A DNA stretch of 64,000 nt, taken from contig NC_092032.1 of NCBI RefSeq assembly GCF_042242105.1, forward strand, positions 10,060,415 to 10,124,414. The letters are read 5' to 3'. The position numbers were made by a program, and so were the translations under genes. Source of the DNA: Pempheris klunzingeri. Taxonomy: Eukaryota; Chordata; Actinopteri; Acropomatiformes; Pempheridae. Under the pieces are notes generated by a model, which was not told the DNA's origin, did not search any database, and saw only the letters and a program-made list of their open reading frames with translations. Shown piece by piece: positions 44,684 to 57,122 of the stretch (the stretch's first letter is position 1; the number at the start of each line of letters is the position of its first letter).

Positions 44684-44868
44684 GCGGCTCCTCGCTGTCT
44701 CTCTCCCCACATACACACGTACGAGCCAATCAGGCGCTCAATAACAGTCCACGCGTGTGCTGAGCGAGCGCGCGGAGCGGAGGAGCGCCTGGCAGACCGG
44801 AGCGCAGCGCGAGGCAGTCAAACCGCTGTCTGTCATTAGCTGAGAGGGTGACAGAGGAGGGAAGGAGA

Positions 44869-45048
44869 GAGAGAGAGAGAGAGAGGGGAGAGAGGGAGGA
44901 GGAGTGAGCGGATTCAAACAGACACACCGGCCTGAGAGGAGGAGGAGAAGAAGGAGAAGAAGAAGAAGAAGAAGAAGAGCACCGGACCAGGCGAGAGAGA
45001 GAGAGAGAGAGAGAGAGGGGAGAGAGAGAGAGGGAGAGAGAGTGGGAG
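44869..45048. repeat. GA- and GAA-rich purine tract in the arx 5' leader
   Basis: Three GA runs (about 44,869-44,884, 44,994-45,017 and 45,023-45,041) and an AAG run (about 44,945-44,978) fill most of the predicted 5' untranslated region. This is a long polypurine stretch on the transcribed gene's sense strand. Confidence 0.85.
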
Positions 45049-45090
45049 ACTGACAGGGGTTGCAGAAACTAGACGATCCGAAGCGCCGAC

Positions 45091-48000
45091 ATGAGCGGTC
45101 AGTTTGAGGAAGACATACACGACCGGGGCGAGAGGAAGAGCAGTAAATCCCCGACGCTGCTCTCCTCTTACTGCATAGACAGCATTCTGGGCCGCCGGAG
45201 CCCCTGTAAGGTCAGACTGATGGGGGCGCAAAGTTTGACGGGTCTGTCCGGCAGAGGGGAGCTCGACAAGACGGCTGACAGTAAGTTTTCCCTCAGCTGA
45301 GATGAAAAAAGGGGGAGTCCATGTTGGTTATTTGGGAGCAGTGTGTGGGAGAAACATGTAGGAAATCAGCTGGCTTCGTGCTGCGTTTTATGCAGCCAAC
45401 AGGTGAACAACGGTGTTTTAGTAGTGATGGTTTTAATAGTTGGGTGATAAATGTTCCTGGACTAAAGAGCTGCTGTAGAGTCCGGCAGGATCGTTCACAG
45501 GCTTACAAAAGTCTTTTAAGGTTCGCCGTTTTCTTATTCGTTGGTTCTTTTCCTTCCCAGGGCCAAAAGACCCCCTTTCCCTCAGCGCTGACATGCACCT
45601 GCCGCCCAAGCTGCGCCGGCTGTACGGCCCCGGGGGGAAGTACCTCCACGACCACGCGGACACGCTGGACAGGGAGCGGCTCCTCCTGGAGCAGGCCGGC
45701 GACGGCCTCAAAATCAGCCAGGCGCCGCAGGTGAGCATCAGCCGCAGCAAGTCCTACCGGGAGAACGCGTCGCTGAGCCGGGGAGAGGGCGACCAGAGCC
45801 CCGGGGAGGGCTCGGAGGACGGCAGCCTGGGACTGGTGGAGCTCGGCCCGTTGAAGTTCGAGGAGGACGCGGGGAAGGAGGAGAGCTGCGGGGACGCGGC
45901 CGCTCTGTCCCCGAAGGACGAGGAGAGGGAGAGCTTGAACGCCGGGGATGGGGACGTGAGGGACGGGGAGGACAGCGTGTGTCTGTCGGCGGGCAGTGAC
46001 TCGGAGGAGGGGATGCTGAAACGGAAGCAGAGAAGATACAGGACTACGTTCACCAGTTACCAGCTGGAGGAGCTGGAGAGGGCTTTCCAGAAGACACACT
46101 ACCCCGACGTCTTCACCAGGTAAGAAACATTTAAACTGCGCAAAATATGATGGTTTGAAGCGTGGAAAACTTTGCTGTGAAATTATAAAATTTGTCCTCC
46201 CTAAAATTATTATTATCATAATTATTATATCAGCTTTTAATTATCTGCGTGTACAATTTTAAAACGACAAAAAAAACAGGCCTTTTATTTTAATTTACAT
46301 TGCCTTCAAAACGTCTGTAATTAGTATACACTAGTCTACAATAATTGTATTATAACAAATAGCCCATATTTGTTCATATATGTATATAGTCTATATTATT
46401 ATTATTATTATTATTACTACTAATATTTTTATTACAGATCACTGAGCTTTAAATAAAATCCAAGAAACGCACTAAGACACAAAAAAATGCTCAGCAATGA
46501 TTCCGTGAATAAAGGTGATAATTAATTGCATTTATTTTCAAATGAACACTTCCTGGCCCCAGAAACATTTTTCCAGAAACAGTCCCAGTAATTCCACACA
46601 TGTCTAACTGTCTAACACTGTGCGGATCACACCTCATAAAACGTCCCAACACCAGACCCGTGCTTTGCCTAAGTGGACACAATAGGCCTGTAAGTGCCAA
46701 CACTGAGGACGTTTTGTTACCTGCATCCATCCGCTCCTGCTGATACAGAAGAAGTGTTATTCTCAGGAGGAAGAATTAACCGCTGCAGCTCACGTTACCT
46801 GCTGGACATGATACTGAATACAGAGAGAGAGAAAAGAACAACTGAGGGCCAAACCTTAAGCCCAAGGGCAGGTGTGCTCACACGCTCAGAGAACTTAAGA
46901 GCTTCCATGTTTTGTTTTGTTTCTCTGAGGGTTTCATGCTGGAAGAAATTTTTTTTTAGAAAATGACATTAGGATTTTTACGCAGCAGCGCCTGAAAAAG
47001 AAAATAATCTCACCTATAAACAACATTTCCTGCTCGATTAATAACTGATTGATACATCCGCCTTTTGTGCTGGAAAACAGGAGCTTTTCTGACACCACAA
47101 GACACAAGAACCTACATTTTCGATTTCCCTCACCATTGGGATTATTCATATTTTCCAATCGATTTACTTAAAGGCGACTTGTAGGTCTAATTTACACTGC
47201 AAGCCCATCTCGCAGCTGAAGGGAGCGTCAATTGCTTTGTGGCAGGCTAGTTTAGATGTCATTATTTCACCCATTATGTTGTTACAGTGACAGGCCTGTG
47301 CTAAGGAAAATCTAACAATCACTAGGCCTATTTCTACCCATCCGTGACAGGGAAAATAGAATATGGCCATGGCGTCTTTCTGCAGCCCATGCCAGGGAGG
47401 AGGGAAAAAAATCAAGCCTATTTTCGTCGTCTATTGTTGACAGTGAACAACAGGAGGGGACAAAACAGCAATTCTGCATCGCTTCCAAGCTGTGGCCTGT
47501 AACCTTGAATCTTTTCTTTCTTCCTCTTTCTTCCTCTGTCTCTCTCTCTCTCTCTCTTTTAAACATGCTTTCCAGAGAAGAGCTCGCAATGCGCCTGGAT
47601 CTTACCGAGGCCCGTGTTCAAGTAAGTGGCTCTCTGTTGATCTGTATCTAAAAAGAGAAGCCTTTGGCTCGTAAATCAAATAGGGAGGAGAGAGGGGGGA
47701 AAGAAAAAAAGCAGCACCCTCAAAATGTCCCCGGTGCTCAGCGCTGGATAATAACCGGTGATATGCGTCACTGATTGAGGATCAGCGATTACGGGCCAAT
47801 TTGAGGCAGTAATTTATTACAGTAAAATGTGTTAAATGGCCTCAGTCGCTGCGCGGGGAAGGTCTTTCCTGTTATTGAATGTTATTACTCACGAACGTGG
47901 ACGTTTTAGTGGCAATTAAAGCGACGCTGGCGATTCATAAAAAGCTCACTTAGTGCAGGAGCAAACAGTGTCTGTATTCCTGGGCTGAGATGGTGTTTGA

Positions 48001-48515
48001 ATTCCCATCAGAGGGGACAGAGAGGGGGCCAGGCCGAGATATCCGTGTGTGCATGTGTGTGTGTGTGTGTGTGTGTGAGTAAAAAAGATGTGAGGGAGGG
48101 AGGGAGAGAGGGGAGGGGAGGGGGGAGAAAGTGGGGAGGGATAATGCTATTTGATTTCCCATTATGTGATTGCAATAGACCTGCATTGATCCGATGCTTT
48201 GCACTTGGGAGCGAATGAGAGACCATTAAAGGTGTTTGCTCCCCTGCTCCCCTCCCGGTACCCCCCCTCCCCCCTGTCTCCCCCCTCCCTCCCTCGCTCT
48301 GAAAGCGTGGTTTGCATGTCGAAAGCTCGGGTTCATAACCAGAGAGACAGTTCAAACACGGTGGAAACTCCGGGAGGTTATGGCCGACGGTAAAACAACA
48401 GATGTCTCTTTAGGGGCCGTAGGTGAACAAATCACTTAACGGGCGCCATCAGGAGGTGATAAAAACTCATAAATTCCCGAGGGGCTGTGTAATGCTAAAC
48501 AGCCCTCTGGGAATA

Positions 48516-48556
<41 letters not shown>

Positions 48557-50604
48557 CCCTGTCGCTCAAGCTCGCCCGTTCAATCACTTCCCTCATGTTG
48601 ACATTTTGCTCATTGTGAGAGCCCCGTGCTTCTGCAGTGCAAACTGTGCAACAGTGGATGCGTGGGAAAGTTAAATACTCTCTGGGATGGAAGTCACTTT
48701 GTTCTACATCTCTTAAGAATTTAATTTAAAGCGCATTAATTGTTATTGGAGCCAGTTCAGCGGTAATTTTCTGGATCCTTTGTTAACACCGCTCTTAATT
48801 ATCTCCCCCCACCACCACCACCACCCCGGTGCCCGTCTAAAGGGACTGGGGGGGTTTAATTAGACAGAAAGTAGATTTAAGGGGGCCGTGAGCGGCAGGG
48901 TTTACCTTGCATGTAATTACCGTTGACTTTCCGCCTATTGGCCACCACCTGAACTAGACAACTATTAGAGCACACTGACACAACATTCAATAGAGTCTAG
49001 TCATGTTAATCACAAGGACACATGGCTGTGATGTCAGCAGGACAGGGAGTTCTCATTATTTACAGCATGAGAGACCTGCACGTCCAAACAGTTACATGGA
49101 CAAGGGCGACTTGTCTCCTGGTGGACATCATGTCATCTAGAGAGGAGCCTTTATGCAGCAGAAGTGGCCTCTTTGTATATTGATTCAGCTGTTTTTTATG
49201 CAGCCTCCTTAGAACGTGTGTCTATCTTCCTTAAACTATGATTTGTTTGGTGCTGCCTTTGTCATCTTCCTCGCATTAATATCTACACATATTAATCTGT
49301 GTCACCTCTCCTCAGGTGTGGTTTCAGAACCGCAGGGCCAAGTGGAGGAAGCGTGAGAAGGCCGGGGTGCAGGCCCACCCGTCAGGCCTGCCGTTCCCGG
49401 GCCCCCTGGCAGCGGGCCACCCCCTCAGCCACTACCTGGAGGGAGGGCCCTTCCCTCACCACCACCACCCTGCCCTGGAGTCCGCCTGGACAGCCGCTGC
49501 AGCCGCAGCCGCTGCCTTCCCGGGCCTGGCCCCACCGCCCCACAACGGCTCCGCTCCACCCCTGGCCACCCCGCTCGGCCTGGGCACTTTCCTGGGCACG
49601 GCTGCCATGTTTCGCCACCCTGCCTTCATTGGACCCACTTTTGGCAGGTAAGCTGCACCCATGCACAGACCTCCAGCAGACCTGCTTTCTGCTCTTTACA
49701 CTTCTCCACGCCGTGACCACCAATCTCTGTGCCCATAGGACTCCATGTTCATCCCTGTATTATCAGTAAATCACTACAATTTTGCAGACAGAAAAAGGCA
49801 CAGCAGCTAAAACATAATGCAACTCTAATGACAGATGTCGGTCACACTGTCCTACTGTTTATCTCAGTGTCTGATTAGAAATGTGTTACACTGTTAACCA
49901 TTCACAGTGGTGTGTAATCTCTATGTCAGATGCCCTAATAGACGAACCAAACGTGTGATCCTGTGAGAAAAGCTGTGAGGAGGGGTGACACGGCACACAT
50001 TCCATATGCCACAAGAACATCATTAACCTACTGCTCTCCATGTTAAGGTTTATTTTAGGGAAGTCAGCGCGCAAAACATGATCTAAATCTATTTAGGAGG
50101 ATTAAAAACTGAGGAAACTAAGAGGAAAAAATAAACACTGGCACAGTGAAAATCTTAATTAGCAGGCAGGGGTTGTTCCATAGACAGGATAATAGGAGTT
50201 AGAATTGCTCTCATGTAAAGAGCAAAGAGCCAGTTTTAGCTTGAAAAATGAGACGTCTGTGCTATTTTGCAATGAATAATTGACGGTTGAATATTGTGTG
50301 CAGAATCCATAAATGTTGCTGATTAAGGTTGTCTCCTTTCAGACTTTTCTCCAGTATGGGTCCCCTGACCAGTGCTTCCACCGCCGCAGCTCTCCTCCGC
50401 CAGCCCGCCCCTCCTGTAGAGAACCCCTCCCACGCGGGCCCCGTCCTCCCCGACCCTACCTCTTCTTCCTCCACCTCCTCTTCCTCAGCAGACCGCAGGG
50501 CCTCCAGTATCGCCGCGCTGCGCCTCAAGGCCAAGGAACACTCGGCTCAGCTCACCCAGCTTAACATCCTGCCCACCGGAGCCGCAGGGAAGGAGGTGTG
50601 CTGA
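45091..50604 (+). CDS. arx: Aristaless-related homeobox transcription factor ARX, 462 aa
   Basis: ARX is a paired-type homeodomain regulator of forebrain interneurons and pancreatic alpha cells, acting in the nucleus mainly as a repressor. Coding exons are 45,091-45,280, 45,561-46,119, 47,576-47,621, 49,316-49,647 and 50,343-50,604, with GT-AG borders and a continuous frame. Landmarks are the N-terminal octapeptide/eh1-type motif (YCIDSILGR, 27-35), an acidic region (about 150-210), the homeodomain at 220-279 and the C-terminal OAR domain (about 427-445, [18 protein letters not shown]). The homeodomain carries Q269 and N270 at homeodomain positions 50 and 51. The five-exon layout and the split of the homeodomain over exons 2-4 match mammalian ARX. 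It is shorter than human (562 aa) because the two long N-terminal alanine tracts are absent. One run of eight alanines remains (325-332). By its pola1 linkage this is probably the arxa-type copy. Confidence 0.97.
47740..47955. promoter_or_regulatory. Candidate conserved element in arx intron 3
   Basis: This block lies between the exon carrying [15 protein letters not shown] and the exon starting VWFQNRR. It is free of simple repeats and contains GATAATAACCGGTGAT, AGTAATTTATTACAG and GGCAATTAAAGCG, several of them palindromic TAAT/ATTA-type homeodomain sites. Function is inferred only. Confidence 0.3.
48053..48077. repeat. GT microsatellite in arx intron 3
   Basis: A run of about 12 GT units is followed by a G/A-rich stretch to about 48,140. 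Confidence 0.9.
48519..48552. repeat. GT microsatellite in arx intron 3
   Basis: A run of about 17 GT units lies in the same intron, 440 bases after the first GT run. Confidence 0.9.
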
Positions 50605-51809
50605 ACACTCAACACCAGCTCTAGGCCTCCCTGTCCTGGGCTTACGTCCCATTCCATGACACCCACCCCACCCCCCCAAAAAAACCCACTCATACCTCTG
50701 GAGGCTGATGTCCTGATGTCCCCCTGTTCAACCACCCCGTTACCTCACGTTTCCCCAACAAAATAGCACGACCAAATTCTAAAGAGCACTGGCTAAAAAA
50801 GCATGTGTGTGTGTGTGTCTGGTAATCACAGTTATTGTGACATTGGTTTTACACTCCATACACACACCTCTCTGAGTCTAGTTATGTCATTATTTTAATA
50901 TTTTACACTCATCTAACAATTACTGTATTTTAAGATATATATTTCTAAAGATTTCTTCAAACATCAAGTGCAAGTTTGAGACACTTATACTTAAATATTT
51001 CCATTTGATGCCACTTCCACATACTTCCACTGCTACATTTCTTTTCTTACTCCACTACTTTTATTCATCAGCTATTATCTACTTGAAAATTAGGATTTGA
51101 CATTAAAAAAAACAGTTGATATAGTTAAATATTTTAAGCATTATTACAGGTTAAACTGTCAAACAATATATAAAAAGTTAAAATTACATTCATTTAGACC
51201 AACTACAACATGCTACTTGTGCACCGATGCATTACAAAGTTAAAATAGATCAGTAATGTAAAATATTGCAGTGACACTCACAGGGTGCTTTTTGCTTTTG
51301 ATACTAAATTTTGCTCATACTTTTTCTGTAATATTTACAAAATAGGACTTTTACATGTAACTGAGTGTTTTGGCTACTTTTACTTTAGCAAAAAGCTGTC
51401 GGTTGAACACACACACACACACACACAAACACACACTGAGCCGAAGAGCCGCAGGGGAGCCCAGCCTTTTGGAAAGGATTCCTATGTGGACAACTCGAGT
51501 GCTCGACATTAACACCGCTTCATCTGTATGCATTGATGTGGGCGGAGCCAGTCTGCGTCTGTATAATAAAGGCGAGTTGGAGGAGCCCCCCCCCACCTTC
51601 TCACTCCCCCCCTCACCCCCAGAACCAAAGGAAAACTGTCCATAGACCTTCCATAGCCTTCTCTGCAGGCCTGACTCCTCTCCACTGCTCTCCTGTCCGC
51701 AGTCACACTCAGCCACACCGCTGCACACCACACGTTTAAGTCTCCACGTCACACCGCACTCATTTAGCTCGTTTCCATCGTTGTCAGCGACACATTTCTG
51801 TAAATTTGC

Positions 51810-51832
51810 CCCCCACCACCACCACCTTTATC

Positions 51833-51863
<31 letters not shown>

Positions 51864-51864
51864 C
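51810..51864. repeat. CAC/CAT trinucleotide repeat in the arx 3' untranslated region
   Basis: Runs of CAC units pass into CAT units about 1.2 kb after the arx stop codon. The region lies before the predicted poly(A) signal and so should be transcribed. Confidence 0.8.
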
Positions 51865-52212
51865 AGCAGTGGCATTTCCGCTGAGTCTGACTCCGGGACA
51901 CGTGAGCAAAGCTGAGACCCGAGATTCTGACTGTGTGAAAGAAAAACTGTACATATTGTGTAAAAAAGAAAAAAAAAAGTACCACAAGAAGGGATGAGTC
52001 GTGTATATTTCAGGAGACCGTGTTTTGATAATTTGCACTCGGTGTAGTGTTAAATGAATGTCGCCCTGTGTAGAATTTCACCTGTGTTTATGAATTATTA
52101 GGTTTTTAGATCATTATTTATGTCAACACTTTCCCCCAGGAACTGAGTGAAGGAACGCTTTTTTTTCCTTAATAAGTGATTGTAAGTTTCCTGGTTTAAT
52201 AATGCTAATTTG

Positions 52213-52218
52213 AATAAA
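52213..52218 (+). terminator. Likely poly(A) signal of arx
   Basis: AATAAA lies 1.6 kb after the stop codon at the end of an AT-rich stretch. A second AATAAA-type signal occurs at about 52,330. The long 3' untranslated region agrees with what is known of vertebrate ARX messages. Confidence 0.55.
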
Positions 52219-52759
52219 TTACACTGGTAAAACGAGTTATCTTTTATTATTTTAAATTCCTTTAGGACTGACAAATAGGCCTAAACCAGGAAAAAATAAA
52301 AATGTGAAATAGAATATTATAGAACTATTAATAAAAGCTGTTATGAAGAAAACGTGTTTGCTGTCTTACATTGAAGAGTAAATCTGCAAGATGCAAGAAA
52401 ACTTTTAATTCCTTCATTCTAGATAAATATCACTGACTAAATAGTGAGGTAAAATAAATAGATACTAACTTCAGTGACGTGTGTGATGTTCAACGTGCCT
52501 GCTGAGGGAGGATAAACACGATTTTTTTCTAATCTTTCCAAAGAGGAACTCATGGCAGGAGGCTCCACCTGAATGAGGGAACATGTATTAGGTGTGTAAT
52601 CCAGCGCGCTGCGTGCGTCGATCCTCTTCAGCAGAGTTGACAAAATACTGACCATATATTCATGAGCTTAATCCCCAACATGTGAAACGCGCGACAAAGG
52701 CGAGGGGTTTTCAATTAGATCGCCCACTTTATCTGGGGGAGGAGGAGGATGAGGAGGAA

Positions 52760-52791
<32 letters not shown>
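52760..52791. repeat. Homopolymer of 32 G residues
   Basis: An uninterrupted G run follows a GAG/GAT-rich segment. Such runs can form quadruplexes and are prone to sequencing error, so the true length is uncertain. Confidence 0.8.
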
Positions 52792-53248
52792 CGTCACAAA
52801 ACTTCCTTTAAAAGCCTTTAAAGGCGCTAAATTGGTCTTAACATCTGTAATGCCGTGTCGATGGAAGCGGGTCCCCTTTGTCATTAATGAAGTAACAAAC
52901 CACTTCATCAAACGGCTTTCACACTCACACCTCATAGAGTTAATTCCCCTGAACCCCCCCCCCCTCTTTCTCTCCATTGGATCTCTCTACTAATGCAGGA
53001 CTATTACAGCAATCAATGGTTATTCTCCTCCGTTTGACCCATCCATGGTGCCCGACCAAACCGCGTGAAATTACCCCGCGGATTAATGTAGTCCCTCTTT
53101 TTTTATTATTGTCTGCACCTGTGAAAACCCTCCTCTTATCCCCCTTGTTTTACAGGTCCTCTACCTGTTAATCACCCAATTTAGTCCCAAAAAAAGCAGG
53201 AGTCAGGTCCGATGGAGAGATATTTCTGTACATTAATGTATGTGTCCA

Positions 53249-53257
53249 CACACACAC

Positions 53258-53306
<49 letters not shown>
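53249..53306. repeat. CA microsatellite downstream of arx
   Basis: A run of about 28 CA units has a single CG interruption. Confidence 0.95.
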
Positions 53307-53308
<2 letters not shown>

Positions 53309-55589
53309 ATGCTCGCCCTGGCAGCCTCGCGCAAAGTCACCCAACTGCTCCTTGCATAATGCTTTAAAAAAAAAAAAAAAACAGGAAAAAAAAAGAAGAT
53401 AAAAACCAATTTTCTCTTGTGCGCCCCAAACCATCATCCACGATGTGAGAGCTCCATGTTTTTTAAAATTCCCGTTCTTTTGCCCGAGCCCAGTGGAGCG
53501 TGTGTGTTTTTTTCCTGTAGGGTTTTGATGAGATTGTCCGGGGAGTTTTAATCTTATTGTGAATACAACTAATGAATGGCAAACCAATTTGTCCCTAATA
53601 TCTGGGGAATGTCGGGAGGCGGGTGACCTGCTGGGCGCGAGGCTTAAACTTTCTTTGCAGCGCAAAAAGGCGAGAAAATTGAAATGCTGTCGCAGGGCAG
53701 TGGCTCTGGATTTATAAAGTCACACTTGTTGGATGTGTATTCTTTCATTCAAGACAGGCCTGCACTTGGGATTAGGCCCATGAGGTTTCTTGTTGCATGA
53801 ATGATCAAGATAATGAATGTTGATATGAAAAAAGGTGAATAACTGTCCAATCATGCGGCGTTTTCCTGCAAATTGGCTGCAAAAATAAGGAGAAAAAAAT
53901 CTGCATGATTTGGTGGATTGTGTCAGTGCATGGGCCTTAATGCTCCTGCCCGCCTCTCACAGGTTAATCCAGGTGTCCAGAAAATGTCCTCCCACTGATT
54001 TATCGTGCCCATTTTCATCACCACCGCCCCCCCCCCCCCCCTCAGCTGTTGGACTTGATTTGGCCCGTGATTTGGATTCTCCCGGGCCTCGTTTCTCCCA
54101 CCGCGTCCGCGCCTGAGAGAATAGGCCCAATCACTCCACAGCCTCAGCCGGATCAGTCCTCACTCAGTCCCCGGGAGAGGAGCTCTAAAAGGCGCTTTGA
54201 TGAACCCCCCCCCCCCGCCCTCCATTCCTCCCTCCCTCCCCAGGCGGAGAACCGGCCCCGATGAAAGACCTGAATAGCAGGGCCACGGCACTCCGCTCCC
54301 CTCTCGGATCGCCCCTTAATTCCCCGTCTCTCTTGCTCTCATCCAATTAGCTCAGTGTATTAAGCGGTTTATCGTCTCATAACCGCCCTTTCAGCTCCAA
54401 CAAGGGAGACACTTTGCAATAGGACCAGCTCTCCTTTTGACACCCTTTCTGGTGCTTGTATGTTCCACCGCGCTATGAATAACAGGGACAGAATAGGGGA
54501 CTAATTCCCTCATCAAAGCCTACCTTGTCCATTGCTGGTCAAAACGACAAGCAATAAAGCTTAACACGACAATACAAAGAGACTTGTTCGACCTTATTAG
54601 CTTAGCAGGGTCGAATTAATGCAGGGACTCAATTTGACTGGGTTTAGTCCAAACTGGGAGGACAAAACGGGGCCCTCACTTGGAAGAGAAACCTGCAGCC
54701 TGGTAGTGGGAAGAGCAGGCCTGTGCATATCCACTGGGACCTGCAGCTGATTGAATCCAGCAGAAAATGGAAGCAGAAAGAGGCTAAGCAACTGCGGGAG
54801 AAGCAGTGGAGCTGATATGATTTAATAAATATGTTAAGTTATGAGCAATAGGCTGTAAATGCGCCCAGACACTTTCTCTCACACACAGCATGTTCTATCC
54901 ATTGCATAGTGAATCATGGTTTAAGTGTTCAGCCCACTTAAGGTTGCCTTCACAAGTCACAGTGGTTTGAAGTGATTTGTGAGGCGTGCAGTGTTTATGG
55001 AAATGCACGCTGCAGGATGGAGTAAAAAAAAAAAAAAAAAAAAAAATTCACTCAACTGTATTAACACAAAGAAGAATTCTTGGATGGAAATGGCGAAACA
55101 CTTCATGGAGCGAGTTACAGACTGAACTTTAACTACAGCAGAGGAAATGCATACCTTGTTCAGGAAGTGACTGAAGATATAAGTTCCTTTAGTGTGTTTA
55201 TGTGAGGCCATGATGTCACCACGATCAGCCGTCACTCTGATGTGACAGGTAAAGCAAGACGCTGGATTAGCTGAAAGCAAACATTCCCGCCTGAGTCGTA
55301 ACAGGAGTGGACGGTAAAGATAAAATCCTCTATTTAGAAATAACTGAACCAACAGGGGCTGTTTATTCACCTGTAATCAGGTTAAACTCACAGAATCTCA
55401 TCCGTATATTTAATGAGTAAAGTTAGGGACATTCCATATCAGTGTTTTTGTCACCAAATCTAATTAAAAGATAAAAACCAACAATGTTTTTAGTCCGTAT
55501 CTTAATGCTTTACAGCTTCTCTGCCTGCGTGCCCATTCACTCTCTGAAAATCTAAGTCTCTTAAAATACATCGTAATTATGTACTTTTA

Positions 55590-55930
55590 ATTTTCAAAAA
55601 CACCAAGTAATTCCCCAAAACAGCTGGGCATTGCAATTTTTTAGATCATTTTACTGAAACAAGGACGAACAACATATTTGTTGGAGACTATTTGCAGCGG
55701 TGGAGTGATACACATTTGGCGAGTATTTACAGCAGGACAATGCATGTGGGATCAACTCAGGTTCATGGGTAATGTAGGAGCATGTCAACATCTGCCACTC
55801 TGGTGTGTTTTTAATAGTTTTTGGACAACAATGGAGCTCTGTGGCACAGAGGAATGAAATCTGTCGGATCAGGCTTCGGCTACACGGGCCTCACTTTGTC
55901 ACAATTGTCTATCTTTGTTGAAAATAAGAA
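55590..55930. repeat. Fish dispersed repeat (TTTTTGGACAACAATGGAGC family)
   Basis: The blocks TATTTGTTGGAGACTATTTG, TTTGGCGAGTATTTACAGCA and TTTTTGGACAACAATGGAGC, then CTCTGTGGCACAGAGGAATG and GGCTTCGGCTACACGGGCCT, correspond in order to a dispersed repeat I know from many teleost genomes. A diverged partial copy lies near 61,520. Confidence 0.6.
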
Positions 55931-56481
55931 AACAATAGAACATCACCAGACTCGTGTTGTTAAAATAAAGTGAAGTGATGCTTAATTTACTAAACCAGAT
56001 GCCCCCACACAATGAAATGTTTACTTACTTTTGCTGGTGCTTGTTGTGTTACGGAGTGCAGTGGTAACAGGAAACATGAAGACACTGCAGGATATCCATC
56101 CACCAATTTCTATCACCCTGCCACAATGCAAATAACACAACATGAACATCTAATCCATTTAGCTTTTTATTTAGATTTCAGTATCAAAAAAGGTTCTCAT
56201 CAATATCAAAACACCCAATACGCAATATTCTGGTCATTACAAAAAAAACCCAAAAAACAAGCAATACAAATTGGATACATAGAAAATTACAGGCGTTAAA
56301 ACACAATCTGGACAGAGGAAGGAGGGAGAGAGACTGAAAGGGATGAAATGACATCAGTTAAACAGAGGCAGTGGAGGAGAAATCAGCTGTTCGATATGGA
56401 GACAAAAGACCGAGGCGTGTGGCCTCCCTCACCCCATCACTCCCTGCATCCTCCTCACTCCTTTCTTTCATCCTCTGATCT

Positions 56482-56591
56482 GACACACACAGACACACAC
56501 ACACACAGACACACACAGACAGACACAGACAGACACACACACACAGACACACAGAGACACACACACACAGACACACAGAGACACATACACA

Positions 56592-56625
<34 letters not shown>
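56482..56625. repeat. Compound CA/CAGA microsatellite
   Basis: CA runs are interspersed with CAGA and CATA units over 144 bases and end in a pure CA run of about 17 units (about 56,592-56,625). Confidence 0.95.
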
Positions 56626-56627
<2 letters not shown>

Positions 56628-57116
56628 ATGAATGGTGGTAATCAGAACAAGTGTCCGATCGCTGTAGGCATCCACTGGTCTTAGTGGTCGGGGTCACTAT
56701 CATTGGCTAATTAGCGTCTTTTGGAGTATAGTGGCTGCTCTGAAGATAAGTCATTTGTGCGTGTCACACACGCGCGCACACACACACACTATCATCAGAC
56801 TACCATTTAGGTGTGATTGCTACTCCCCTTTTACCATACAGAGTCAGTGTGATGGGGTCATGTCATGAGAGTGCGTGTCCATATGAAGAGTGTCTATGTG
56901 AAGTAACTGGAAGGGTGAAAGGGTGTGATTGGGTTTCAGGTCATATAACAAGCCCATTAGGTTCAGGGGAGTTAAAAGGTCAAAGTCCACAATCGCCAAT
57001 CCATTCCGAAACCAGCAGGAGAGAAAACAGATGTAACTGAATGTGCAAATCTCCGGTTTTGAGTCCGACGCTGACGCCTCTTGGTGTCGTCGTCTTTGCA
57101 GGTGTGTTTGTGTCCT

Positions 57117-57122
57117 TTTATT
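57117..57122 (-). terminator. Poly(A) signal overlapping the pola1 stop codon
   Basis: On the minus strand the last lysine codon, the TAA stop and the next bases together spell AATAAA. If it is used, the message would have almost no 3' untranslated region. A further candidate lies near 56,166-56,172. Confidence 0.4.

Larger units (their letters stand above)
52655..57117. other. Spacer between arx and pola1 ends, with candidate enhancers
   Basis: No coding exon was found before the pola1 terminal exon. Enhancer-like blocks lie at about 53,640-53,900 and 54,290-54,560, and a dispersed repeat at about 55,590-55,930. Microsatellites occur at 52,760-52,791, 53,249-53,306, 55,023-55,046 and 56,482-56,625. 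The right-hand part may be the 3' untranslated region of pola1 if it uses a distal poly(A) site. Confidence 0.5.

Noticed and set aside
45503-46219. 238-aa open frame antisense to arx exon 2
   Set aside because: It is the mirror of a GC-rich coding exon; the leucine- and valine-rich product is a typical antisense artefact.
52682-52993. 103-aa frame with a polyglycine stretch
   Set aside because: Created by the G homopolymer and adjacent GAG repeats; no other support.
56358-56703. Frames rich in Val-Cys or Thr-His repeats
   Set aside because: Translations of the CA/TG microsatellite; the same applies to 60,605-60,945, 53,168-53,665 and 47,997-48,218.
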